From: Proteinivorax hydrogeniformans
GTDB taxonomy: Bacteria > Bacillota > Proteinivoracia > Proteinivoracales > Proteinivoracaceae
Direction: 5' to 3'
DNA length: 64,000 bases
NCBI RefSeq assembly: GCF_040515995.1
Contig: NZ_CP159485.1
Location: 2,666,001-2,730,000, forward strand
The position numbers and the translations under genes are program-made. Below are positions 37,829 to 45,748 of this stretch, one piece after another. The notes under the pieces are model-generated. The model searched no databases, had not been told where the DNA came from, and saw only the letters and a list, made by a program, of their open reading frames with translations. The first letter of the stretch is position 1, and every line of letters starts with the position of its first letter.

Positions 37829-38278
37829 TCACTTTGATAAATGTTTTAGGTGTTGCTTTATTTGTCTAAAACAACGTTCATATTGAGCAAGTGATTGACC
37901 AAAGGGGTCACAGATATCACCGTTTTGAGCAGCTTTGTCATCCTTACTATTTTTTAGGCTATGCTCTGTTAGAGTGTAGACTTTTCCTTCACTTTGTGGA
38001 AATAGGGCTAGCAAATTTCTTTTATGCCCCTCTGTCATTGTTAATATAAGATCAGCATTATCTATTAGTTGTTGGTCAACTTGTTTAGATTTATGGCTGC
38101 TTAAATCAATGTTTTCCTTGTCAGCAACCTTTATGGAGTTTTCTGAGGCAGGTAACCTTTCAACCGCCATAAGCCCGGCAGATTCAACCTTGGTATCCTC
38201 TCGGGTTATAGAATTAAGGTATGCCGCGGCAAGAGGGCTACGACAGGTGTTTCCGGTACAAATTATTAAAATATTCAT
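37829..38278 (-). CDS. ywlE: Low-molecular-weight protein arginine/tyrosine phosphatase (YwlE-like)
   Basis: 149 residues from ATG 38278 (AGGAG 9 nt upstream); an upstream TTG touches the ribosome site. The P-loop is ICTGNTCRSPLA (C-x5-R-S) and the general-acid Asp is in ICDPFGQS. The Thr in CTGNTCRS is the residue reported to favour phosphoarginine over phosphotyrosine in B. subtilis YwlE (CTGNTCRS there as well, from memory). It is next to mntP and the Sua5-type gene as in Bacillus; a clear McsB kinase partner is not in the window. Confidence 0.93.
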   Translation of the reverse strand: MNILIICTGNTCRSPLAAAYLNSITREDTKVESAGLMAVERLPASENSIKVADKENIDLSSHKSKQVDQQLIDNADLILTMTEGHKRNLLALFPQSEGKVYTLTEHSLKNSKDDKAAQNGDICDPFGQSLAQYERCFRQIKQHLKHLSK

Positions 38279-38290
38279 TTTTACCAACTC

Positions 38291-38977
38291 CTAAAAGAAA
38301 ATCATTTTTATTCCTAATGCAATAAGCACTAAACCGCCTATTTTTTCTGCATGATTGCCGATTACAGCTCCTATGTATTTACCGAACATCAGTCCAATAG
38401 CAGACATTAAAGCTCCAAAAAAGCCGAATGTAAGTACTACTACTGTGGTAGAAAAACCTAAAGTGCCTAAGCTAAATCCCACTGAAAGTGCGTCTAAACT
38501 AACCCCTAAAGCAAGTATCATAAGAGAAATACCGGTAAGTTTCTTGGTGCAATCTTCATCATTATCCTCTTCTTTAAATGATTCATATATCATATTAGCT
38601 CCAATTAAAACAATTATGATGCTACCTAAATACTGGGCTATCTCTCCTAGCATTCTTCCGAAAATTTGTCCCAAATAGAGTCCAATAAGGGGCATAAAAA
38701 CATGGAAGAGGCCAATAACAACACTTACTTTAATTATTTCCTTTGCAGTTAGCTTTTTCATACCTACTCCAACACATAAACTTAAGGCGTCAGTTCCTAG
38801 GGCAATAGCTATTAGAACTAGTGATAGCAGCTGTCCCCAATTTAAGGAGTCCACACCACCGGCGAAAACAGTGATTTCGCCACCACTTAATATCAACATA
38901 GATGTTAAGAGAATTAACGCGGTTAATGTCATTATCCTCTTTGATGTTAGATGGAGTATAACAACCCTTTTAGACAT
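38291..38977 (-). CDS. mntP: Manganese efflux pump MntP
   Basis: 228 residues with six membrane helices in the core plus an extra hydrophobic segment at the N-terminus (about 14-38), so it is some 40 residues longer than the usual 185-190. Family marks are IALGTDALSLCVGVG and its repeat ALGVSLDALSVGFSLG, the two Asp-containing helices that carry Mn2+. Position between tsaC and ywlE equals ywlD of B. subtilis. No yybP-ykoY type riboswitch was visible in the 36-bp upstream gap. The extension might be a signal sequence or a wrong start. Confidence 0.93.
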   Translation of the reverse strand: MSKRVVILHLTSKRIMTLTALILLTSMLILSGGEITVFAGGVDSLNWGQLLSLVLIAIALGTDALSLCVGVGMKKLTAKEIIKVSVVIGLFHVFMPLIGLYLGQIFGRMLGEIAQYLGSIIIVLIGANMIYESFKEEDNDEDCTKKLTGISLMILALGVSLDALSVGFSLGTLGFSTTVVVLTFGFFGALMSAIGLMFGKYIGAVIGNHAEKIGGLVLIALGIKMIFF

Positions 38978-39013
38978 ACACTACCTCCTATATTATAGTC
39001 AAACATAATATAT

Positions 39014-40054
39014 TCAACTTTTTACAACATTATTCCCACAGGCCTTTAAAAGCCTGTTCATAACAGCATAGGAAAGTTCATCGTCTAGGTCTAGCCCCAT
39101 TGCCAATATTATTTCAACACCAGCTTTATCAATTGTATTCAAGTTCCCATACAACTTACCAGCTACTTCTAGCGGAGAATTCTGCGAACCCATGGAAATT
39201 AGTTCATCAACATCATTAAAATGCTTAAGATGCTGCTCAAAGGATAGCACCCCCACCTTCTTGCCTGCTTTTTTCTCCGCTTGTGCTCTTTCTTTTATTT
39301 TTTTTATTACGTCATTTTGGTCTCCAACAAAAACTACCATTGGTGCTTGAGGGCTATAGTGTTTATATTTAGTACCGGGCGAAAGCACTTTCCCACCGGC
39401 ATATTCCTTATGGCCCTGTGCCTTAACTACAAGATTAATTTGACTTTTGGTTATAAGTCCAGGCCGCAAAATAACTGGCTTTGATGCTGTTAAATCTAAC
39501 ACCGTAGATTCTAGCCCCATCTTGGCATCCCCACCGTTTATAATATAATCAACTCGCCCGTTTAAGTCCTCTAAAGCATGATTAAAGCTTGTTGGACTAG
39601 GTCTCCCTGATCTATTAGCAGATGGTGCAGCAACTGGTATATTTGCCTTTTGTATAAGGTTTTTCGCAACAGGATGAGCAGGTATCCTTACCGCTACTGT
39701 ATCTAGCCCACCTCTTACAGCAGAAGGTACTTTAGTTTTATCTGCTAAGAGAACTAAGGTCAGAGGCCCTGGCCAAAATCTCTCACCTAACAGAAAAGCC
39801 TCAGGGGGTATTTTCACCGCCAATTTTTCTAACCATTTAACGCTAGGGATGTGCAATATCAAAGGGTTATCAGAAGGACGACCTTTAGCCTTAAACACCT
39901 TAGATATCGCTTTATCATCTAAGGCATTTGCACCTAATCCATATACAGTCTCCGTAGGAAAAACAACCGTTTTCCCCTCATTGAGTGCCTTAGCAGCAGT
40001 TATAAAATCCTCATCAGTTTCATGTAAAATTCTAGTTCTAACTTTATTTTCCAT
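39014..40054 (-). CDS. tsaC: L-threonylcarbamoyladenylate synthase, Sua5 type
   Basis: 346 residues from ATG 40054; the frame goes further upstream but overlaps yibE/F and has no better site. N-terminal YrdC domain (about 10-200) with FPTETVYGLGANA and AKGRPSDNPLILHI (KxR-SDNP), linker, and C-terminal Sua5 domain (about 235-340). The enzyme makes TC-AMP for the t6A37 modification of tRNA. Equivalent to B. subtilis ywlC. It follows yibE/F by 16 bp. Confidence 0.95.
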   Translation of the reverse strand: MENKVRTRILHETDEDFITAAKALNEGKTVVFPTETVYGLGANALDDKAISKVFKAKGRPSDNPLILHIPSVKWLEKLAVKIPPEAFLLGERFWPGPLTLVLLADKTKVPSAVRGGLDTVAVRIPAHPVAKNLIQKANIPVAAPSANRSGRPSPTSFNHALEDLNGRVDYIINGGDAKMGLESTVLDLTASKPVILRPGLITKSQINLVVKAQGHKEYAGGKVLSPGTKYKHYSPQAPMVVFVGDQNDVIKKIKERAQAEKKAGKKVGVLSFEQHLKHFNDVDELISMGSQNSPLEVAGKLYGNLNTIDKAGVEIILAMGLDLDDELSYAVMNRLLKACGNNVVKS

Positions 40055-40070
40055 TAAAGATCTGTACTCC

Positions 40071-41234
40071 TTATCCTTTTTTATGATGTATAAACGCAGC
40101 AAACAAAGCAGTAAATGGTATAGCCACTATCAGGCCCATACTTCCCACAATGGCTCTAATAATTTCTGTAGCTATTAAATCAGAGTTGATTATAGCTGAC
40201 ATAGGCTGTTCATATGCTTTAAACAGTAACAATAAAGGCAAGGCACTACCAGTGTAGGCCAAGATTAGAGTATTTACCATGGTTCCCATTATGTCCCGTC
40301 CGACGTTCATGCCAGCAGAAAAAAGTTCTGCTGCTTTTAGCTTAGGATTTGCCATTTTTATCTCTTCTATGGCCGAAGCGATAGACATCGTCACGTCTAA
40401 TATTGCCCCTAACGCCCCTATTATAATACCAGCTAACAAAAGTCCCCTGACATCAAAATCTACTCCCTCATCAATAAACTGTAGCATTTGTGCTTCCTCA
40501 GAAACATAACCAGTTAGGTTAGCTGCATTAGCAAATACCCAAGCTAGTATTCCAGCCAAAAACAATCCCGTGGCAGTTCCTAAAATCGCTGCAAAGCTTT
40601 TATGATTAACTCCCCCAATAATTAGCAGAGTGAAAATTGCAACCACTATGGAAAAGGCCACAGTTAGTATTAAGGGGTTAAAACCTTCCATCATTAGTGG
40701 CAATATAACATAAATAACAGCAAGACCCATCAGAACCAACGTCACCAAGGCCTTTACCCCTTTAAGTCCTCCTATAGCCACAAGGATTATAACAAAGATA
40801 ACCAGTAAGATATAGATAATATGATCTCTAATTATTTCGTCTACACCTATAGTGGTAATTTCCCCGTCAGTGGTTTCTATATAAACCATTACTCTATCTC
40901 CAGCAGAAAGCTCTAAGGTATGAACTCCAAATAACATGTGTTCTAACTCAAACTCCTGCCCTTCAAATTCACCCTCTGTGATTCTAACTCTTAGGTTCTG
41001 CACACCCTGTTCCCAATACTTTTCTCCTTCTGTAGGTTCACTAGCCTGTAAAACCTCACCCCTAACTAAAACCGCTTCACCCTCATCTTCGAAGGGAAGG
41101 TTTTCTTCATTTTCAAAAGGAATGTTTTCATCATCTTCAAAGCCTTCCTCACCATTAAAAGCAATGACTAAAGTGGAGGATGTTAATATTATAACAGCCA
41201 TTAAAATAAGGCTCAGGCACTTTTTAACTTTCAT
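40071..41234 (-). CDS. YibE/F family membrane protein
   Basis: 387 residues from ATG 41234 (AAGGAGG nine nt upstream). An N-terminal signal or anchor (about 5-25), an acidic linker with repeated ENIPFENEEN/ENLPFEDEGE units, a small beta domain (about 60-135), then seven or eight membrane helices with the YibE/F core (GGVNHKSFAAILGTATG and DVTMSIASAIEE). The function of the family is unknown; efflux or transport is guessed. It overlaps the 3' end of the fur-family gene by 11 bp, so the two are coupled. Confidence 0.9.
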   Translation of the reverse strand: MKVKKCLSLILMAVIILTSSTLVIAFNGEEGFEDDENIPFENEENLPFEDEGEAVLVRGEVLQASEPTEGEKYWEQGVQNLRVRITEGEFEGQEFELEHMLFGVHTLELSAGDRVMVYIETTDGEITTIGVDEIIRDHIIYILLVIFVIILVAIGGLKGVKALVTLVLMGLAVIYVILPLMMEGFNPLILTVAFSIVVAIFTLLIIGGVNHKSFAAILGTATGLFLAGILAWVFANAANLTGYVSEEAQMLQFIDEGVDFDVRGLLLAGIIIGALGAILDVTMSIASAIEEIKMANPKLKAAELFSAGMNVGRDIMGTMVNTLILAYTGSALPLLLLFKAYEQPMSAIINSDLIATEIIRAIVGSMGLIVAIPFTALFAAFIHHKKG

Positions 41235-41670
41235 CTTTTTTGTCCTCCTTACAGTTGTAACACACCCCATAGAACTTTAGCTGATGACCAGATATCTTAA
41301 ATTTGTATTTATTCTCTATTTTATGTTCTAAGACATCTAACAAATCTTCTGCCACTTCATAGACTTCATGACAAGAAGTGCAGATTAGATGGTGGTGATG
41401 GTGCTCTTCCTCCCAAAGTTCATATCTACTTCGTCCATCCCCAAAATTCATTTTATGTATTATTTTTAATTCCTCGAATAACTCTAAAGCTCTGTATACA
41501 GTTGCTAAACCTATATCGGCATTAGACTTGTTAGCTTTTTCATGTATTTCTTCAGCACTCATATGCTTTTCTCTATTATTAAGTATTATTTCTAAGATAA
41601 TTTGCCTTTGACTAGTTACTTTGTAGCCACTACTTTCTAGCAGACTAAAAGCTCTTTGTGAAGTTTTCAC
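41224..41670 (-). CDS. Fur-family transcriptional regulator
   Basis: 148 residues: winged helix (about 1-85, with TSQRQIILEIIL and GLATVYRALELFEEL) and a dimerisation domain with metal ligands (EEHHHHHLICTSCHEV and VCYNC). Two CxxC pairs fit the structural zinc site, and the HHHHH run fits the regulatory site. Whether it responds to Fe, Zn or peroxide is not decidable; a Glu or Asn/Asp change typical of PerR is not obvious. The start is GTG with AGGAGG upstream. A good promoter with a small dyad over the -10 suggests autoregulation. yibE/F overlaps it downstream. Confidence 0.93.
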   Translation of the reverse strand: MKTSQRAFSLLESSGYKVTSQRQIILEIILNNREKHMSAEEIHEKANKSNADIGLATVYRALELFEELKIIHKMNFGDGRSRYELWEEEHHHHHLICTSCHEVYEVAEDLLDVLEHKIENKYKFKISGHQLKFYGVCYNCKEDKKDES

Positions 41671-41715
41671 ATCGTTAACCTCCTAAGTTTACTTTTAAAC
41701 ATAAATCTTATAAAA

Positions 41716-41744
41716 ATTATAGTTTACAAGGCGTCCAAAGTCAA
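41716..41744 (-). promoter_or_regulatory. Promoter and possible operator of the fur-family gene
   Basis: TTGACT (41739-41744), 17 bp, TATAAT (41716-41721). The -10 begins a 13-bp dyad TATAA-TTT-TTATA that resembles half of a PerR/Fur-type AT-rich box. Confidence 0.6.
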
Positions 41745-41857
41745 ACAAGCCACGCTAAGAGACAAGGAATTAGCACTTTGACCGTGTAATTTAAGCGAAA
41801 ATATTAAGTTTATACTTTAGTTTCAAGCAAAGTTTTGACAAATATTAAATTAAGTAA

Positions 41858-41887
41858 GGGGCATACAGTTTTACAACTGTACACCCC
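41858..41887 (-). terminator. Hairpin after the Na/Pi symporter gene
   Basis: GGGGCATACAGTT (41858-41870) pairs with AACTGTACACCCC (41875-41887) with two wobble pairs and a 4-nt loop; the U-run is poor. Confidence 0.7.
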
Positions 41888-41901
41888 TGTATTTATAACT
41901 A

Positions 41902-43509
41902 CTAAAATTCTCCTAAAACGACCTGGGCGATATTTGTAGCATGGTCGCCAATCCGTTCCATGTTACTTAACATATCTAAATAAACTACCCCTGACATCGG
42001 ATAACATTTCCCTTTATTAATTCGTTGTATATGTCTATCCCGCAATTCCTTTTCTAGGTCATCTATGCCGTCATCATCCTTGATAACCTCTCGAGCTAAA
42101 TCATGGTCGTTTTCTTTAAACGCTTTCATAGCCTTGTCGGTTATCTCAGACACTTTTTTCGACATGCTTTTAAGTTCCTCCCGGGCTTGTTCTGAAAAGG
42201 GAAGGTCATCTTCGATTTTGTGAACACACAAATCAGCGACATTTTCTGCATGGTCTCCTATTCTTTCTATATCGTTAATGGCATGCAAAAGCATAGTAAG
42301 TCTTTTAGCGTCAACACCAGAAAGTCCTTTGTTAGAGAGCTCAGAAAGATAGGTGGCTATTTCCTGTTCTAGCTCGTCCACAACTTCTTCTCTTTGTTGA
42401 ACGTCCTTTAGATAGTCCTTTTTATTTTTAAATAAGATATTTAGAGAGTCCTCAAGCATAGTTCCAGCTATTTCTCCCATACGGGCAACTTCTTTTTCTC
42501 CTGCACCTAAGGCAAGAGATGGAGTTTTGAAAAGTCTTCTATCTATATATTTTATTCCTCTTTCGATAATAAGCTCTTCACCAGGAACAATTCTTGTAAT
42601 TAAGATAACAAACCAATTTACAAAAGGTAGAAATAACAAAGTATTAACTATGTTAAAAATAGTATGGGCCATAGCCGTTTGTCTAGCAACCGTGTCCCAG
42701 TTTGATTCGATAAAAATTGTAAACCAAGGAAGTATTAGCAGGAAAATCAAAGCACCGATTAAGTTGAAGATAACATGAGACACTGCAGCCCTTCTAGCAG
42801 TTAGATTTGCGCCGATTGCTGCTAGCATTGCTGTTACACACGTTCCGATGTTAGTACCTAAAATAAGAGCTAATGCGCTATCTAGCTCCAATACTCCTGC
42901 TAGTGTCATCGATATAATTACTGACGTAGAAGCACTGCTACTTTGTACAGCTAAAGTAAATAGCGCACCAACTAACATACCTAAAATTGGATTTTGTCCT
43001 AGCACTTTCAACATCTCTAAAAATGGAGGATAGTTTTCAAGCACTCTTAAAGAGTCTGACATAATATTCATTCCTAATAGAAGAATACCAAAGCCAAGCA
43101 CTCCTTTTCCTAAATGTCTATAGATTCTCTTTTTGACGAAATAATGCATGACCACACCTACAGCGATCATAGGCAATGCAAAAACATCTATCGCCTGGAA
43201 GGAAATCAGCTGAGCTGTCACGGTTGTCCCAACGTTTGCGCCAAAAATAGTTCCTACAGCTTGCGTAAGATTCATAAGGCCAGCATTAACAAAGCCAACA
43301 ACCATAACTGTAGTTGTACTACTACTTTGAACCAAAACAGTTAAAAACGCCCCCGTAAATGTAGCTAAAAATCTATTTCCAGTCATGATTTCCAAAATTT
43401 TACGCAGTTTGTTGCCTGCTGAGCGCTGTAATCCTTCGCTCATAAGCTGCATTCCAAGTATAAAAAGCCCCAATCCACCTATAGCCCCAAAAAAAGTCTC
43501 CATGGACAT
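41902..43509 (-). CDS. Na+/phosphate symporter with PhoU-like C-terminal domain
   Basis: 535 residues. Membrane part (about 1-310) with two inverted repeats holding the QSSSTTT (TVLVQSSSTTTVMVVGFVNAGLM) and QSSSAST (LAVQSSSASTSVIIS) motifs typical of NptA/NaPi-II, then a cytosolic PhoU-like helical domain (about 340-530, with ERIGDHAENVADL and ERIGDHATNIAQV). Imports phosphate with Na+. A Na+-driven carrier fits a Na+-based bioenergetics. GGAGG precedes the ATG. Single gene with its own terminator. Confidence 0.93.
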   Translation of the reverse strand: MSMETFFGAIGGLGLFILGMQLMSEGLQRSAGNKLRKILEIMTGNRFLATFTGAFLTVLVQSSSTTTVMVVGFVNAGLMNLTQAVGTIFGANVGTTVTAQLISFQAIDVFALPMIAVGVVMHYFVKKRIYRHLGKGVLGFGILLLGMNIMSDSLRVLENYPPFLEMLKVLGQNPILGMLVGALFTLAVQSSSASTSVIISMTLAGVLELDSALALILGTNIGTCVTAMLAAIGANLTARRAAVSHVIFNLIGALIFLLILPWFTIFIESNWDTVARQTAMAHTIFNIVNTLLFLPFVNWFVILITRIVPGEELIIERGIKYIDRRLFKTPSLALGAGEKEVARMGEIAGTMLEDSLNILFKNKKDYLKDVQQREEVVDELEQEIATYLSELSNKGLSGVDAKRLTMLLHAINDIERIGDHAENVADLCVHKIEDDLPFSEQAREELKSMSKKVSEITDKAMKAFKENDHDLAREVIKDDDGIDDLEKELRDRHIQRINKGKCYPMSGVVYLDMLSNMERIGDHATNIAQVVLGEF

Positions 43510-43649
43510 TTATACTGCCTCCATTCATATATTTACTATATTATTTTCACCATAATCAAGTCTATCACATCCCAACCACTAGTCAATAAATTATCAAAAA
43601 CCTAAAAGTAAACTTTTTGTTACAAAAACTTTATTTCTTTTTTAAAAAA

Positions 43650-43685
43650 AAGAAAGTTGCTTTTTATAGTTTAAGCAACTTTCTT
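43650..43685 (-). terminator. Terminator after the yedE operon
   Basis: AAGAAAGTTGC pairs with GCAACTTTCTT (14-nt loop); the minus strand continues TTTTTTTT. Confidence 0.85.
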
Positions 43686-43693
43686 AAAAACAA

Positions 43694-43915
43694 TTAAATA
43701 TAATGTGTGCTTTCCACTTCCACTTCATTTTGCTTAAGTAGCTTTAAGGCTTGCTCTTCGTCTTTTGTTTCGCACTGGATAGCTAGACCACAGTCAGAGC
43801 TGATATTTCTAGGTACCGGTCTTACTCTTAGTGAAACTTTATTTTGTTTGAGCACTTCCTCAGCTTTTATGCTGTCATAAGTGGTTGGAAAAGTAATTAA
43901 TAGCTTTTTATCCAA
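43694..43915 (-). CDS. DUF3343 family protein
   Basis: 73 residues, starting at TTG with GGTGG upstream. The text LITFPTTYDSIKAEEVLKQN and VRPVPRNISSDCGLAIQC matches the DUF3343 family, which carries one conserved Cys (SSDCG) and is often found beside YedE/YedF and selenium genes. It may be a small sulfur or selenium carrier or a partner of TusA-like proteins. It is one base after the TusA-like gene and the last gene of a three-gene operon. Confidence 0.88.
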   Translation of the reverse strand: MDKKLLITFPTTYDSIKAEEVLKQNKVSLRVRPVPRNISSDCGLAIQCETKDEEQALKLLKQNEVEVESTHYI

Positions 43916-43916
43916 T

Positions 43917-44117
43917 TTAACATTCCACCTTTATTATTATGTCTTCTCCCTCCTCTATTGTATACTTAATTTTATTATTTTTACAGAACCTAAGTATATT
44001 TTCTTTAGCAACTTCGGAGTCTATCAGCGCCATAAAATTTCCGCCAGCCTCATATTGGTTTTTAAACTCTAAAAGTGGTTGTGGGCAATCTAAACCTCTA
44101 ACGTCCAATTGAAACAT
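43917..44117 (-). CDS. TusA/SirA-like sulfur-carrier protein
   Basis: 66 residues, shorter than usual TusA (about 80). It keeps the motif LDVRGLDCPQPLLEF with the Cys-Pro-x-Pro active site, and the remaining fold (VAKENILRFCKNNKIKYTIEEGEDIIIKV) is of SirA type. It would carry persulfide or selenide sulfur on the Cys. Its start overlaps the end of yedE by 20 bp and it precedes DUF3343. This triplet is commonly linked with selenium metabolism (YedE/YedF). Confidence 0.92.
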   Translation of the reverse strand: MFQLDVRGLDCPQPLLEFKNQYEAGGNFMALIDSEVAKENILRFCKNNKIKYTIEEGEDIIIKVEC

Positions 44118-45174
44118 CTTTATCCCTCCTTACTATTATCTTTTTGCTGTGTGTAAACACTATAACTGCCAAAATTATAAAGCAAATAACAACTCCGATC
44201 TTGCCGTTTGTGGGAACTCCAGCGGGGCTAGCAGCTGTGCCAAAGTTGTGGACCACAGCTCCACCTACTATTAACCCTAATACCGTGGTTGCTGCATCTA
44301 AATTGCCTTGCCCTGCTAAAATCAACTGTCTTAGCGGACACCCTCCAAGCAAGATAGCACAAAAACCGACTAGGGCAAGACCTAAAAAGTTCCATATATG
44401 CTCGGTGTGCGCCACGTTTTGTTCAGCAAATCCTAGGTTGAATTTGCCAATGGCTATGTTGGTAATAAGGGCTGCAACTAAAATCCCTATAAAACCTGAT
44501 ACCATATGGAAATCTTTGATCATAAGTACGTCTCTTATGCCCCCAGCCATACAAAGCCTAGAGCGCTGCGCTAAAATACCTACTATAAGCCCTGTGCCTA
44601 AAGCTACTAAAATTGGAGCTGTAAAAGAACCAGGTCCTTCGGAGCTAAAGTTTATAAACTCTGGTTTTACAACAACAAAAATTAACAGCATAACGAAAAA
44701 CGCTGGCATTATATATCCACTAGTTTTGTTTTCCTGTTTTGTAGCTTTTCCTAAGGTGAATCCACCCTTTAATGCCTTAAGGCCGAGATAAATTCCGAAT
44801 ATAAAGCCAAATAACCCAACAATAGCATTTAAGTCTCCACCTGCTATTCTCAGCACCATTCTAAGTGGGCACCCTAAAAACACCATAGCTCCCACCATCA
44901 TAAATATTGCTATAAAAAATCTTAATAAAGGCGCAGAACCGCCCTCAACCTTAAATTCGTTCTTAACTAAAGCTATGATAAACGCGCCTAGCACTAATCC
45001 TGCAACTTCAGGCCTTAGATATTGCACAATCCCGGCTTGGTGCATGTTTAGCCCTCCTGCAATATCTCTTAAAAAACAAGCGATACAAAAGCCCATGTTA
45101 ACGGGGTTGCCCAGCTTTGTTAAAATAGCACCGATAAAACCTACTATAATTCCAATTGATAAAAGCTTTTTCAT
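44098..45174 (-). CDS. yedE: YedE-family membrane transporter (selenium/thiosulfate type)
   Basis: 358 residues from ATG 45174 (AGGTG 7 nt upstream); 18 codons further upstream are open but unlikely. About nine to ten membrane helices in two halves, each with a GCPLR motif: FLGCPLRMVLRIAGGDLNA and LLGGCPLRQLILAGQGNLDA, plus ACFLRD and RSRLCMAGGIRDVL. These paired Cys segments define the YedE/YeeE family, which imports thiosulfate or is predicted to handle selenium. It is first of the yedE-tusA-DUF3343 unit. Confidence 0.93.
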   Translation of the reverse strand: MKKLLSIGIIVGFIGAILTKLGNPVNMGFCIACFLRDIAGGLNMHQAGIVQYLRPEVAGLVLGAFIIALVKNEFKVEGGSAPLLRFFIAIFMMVGAMVFLGCPLRMVLRIAGGDLNAIVGLFGFIFGIYLGLKALKGGFTLGKATKQENKTSGYIMPAFFVMLLIFVVVKPEFINFSSEGPGSFTAPILVALGTGLIVGILAQRSRLCMAGGIRDVLMIKDFHMVSGFIGILVAALITNIAIGKFNLGFAEQNVAHTEHIWNFLGLALVGFCAILLGGCPLRQLILAGQGNLDAATTVLGLIVGGAVVHNFGTAASPAGVPTNGKIGVVICFIILAVIVFTHSKKIIVRRDKDVSIGR

Positions 45175-45318
45175 AAGACCACACCTTTCCTTGTTATTTT
45201 TTTCACTATATATAATATACTTCTTCATGAATGTATAAACTCCTTTTAAACATCATATAAGATTTTTTTATATAGCTTTTCTTAAGGTGGCAAGAAATAG
45301 TTTTAGGTATAAATCCAA

Positions 45319-45369
45319 AAAAGAGCTATCTCTAAACAGGATATTATTTCCTGAAAAGACAGCTCTTTT
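45319..45369 (-). terminator. Two-tier terminator after iscU
   Basis: Outer stem AAAAGAGCTATCT (45319-45331) with AGACAGCTCTTTT (45357-45369), one mismatch; inner stem CAGGA/TCCTG. Very similar in design and partly in sequence to 16233-16288. Confidence 0.85.
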
Positions 45370-45373
45370 AGCT

Positions 45374-45748
45374 TTATTTATTATTTTCCTTGTAATCTTC
45401 TATAGCTGTTTTTAAGGCATCAGCTGCTAAGTTAGAACAATGCATCTTTACTGGTGGCAATCCTCCAAGCTCATCGGCAACTTGCTTGTTTGTCAATTCT
45501 AGGGCTTCCTCAATAGTTTTTCCAACTGCCATTTCAGTGATTACACTGCTTGTAGCAATAGCGGCACCACAGCCAAAGGTGCGAAACTTAACATCTTTTA
45601 TAACGTTATCAGTAACCTTCAAATATATCCTCATAATGTCTCCACATTTTACGTTTCCTACTTCACCTACACCGTCAGCATCTTTTATTTCCCCTACGTT
45701 TCTTGGATTTTGAAAATGATCCATTACTTTTTCTGTGTACATGGGCAT
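45374..45748 (-). CDS. Iron-sulfur cluster scaffold IscU/NifU N-domain
   Basis: 124 residues. The three cluster-binding cysteines are present in GNVKCGDIM, TFGCGAAIA and KMHCSNLA, with the conserved Asp after the first. It assembles [2Fe-2S] clusters on sulfur from NifS. The start lies 25 bp inside the end of nifS (a second ATG is two codons later), so the genes are translationally coupled. Rrf2, nifS and iscU form one operon ending in the double hairpin. Confidence 0.95.
   Translation of the reverse strand: MPMYTEKVMDHFQNPRNVGEIKDADGVGEVGNVKCGDIMRIYLKVTDNVIKDVKFRTFGCGAAIATSSVITEMAVGKTIEEALELTNKQVADELGGLPPVKMHCSNLAADALKTAIEDYKENNK

Noticed and set aside
38978-39013. Mn-sensing yybP-ykoY riboswitch before mntP
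   Set aside because: The gap to tsaC is 36 bp and holds no such structure.
44144-44791. 215-codon plus-strand open frame
   Set aside because: Antisense to yedE; composition (Pro, Thr, Ile) reflects the opposite-strand membrane protein.
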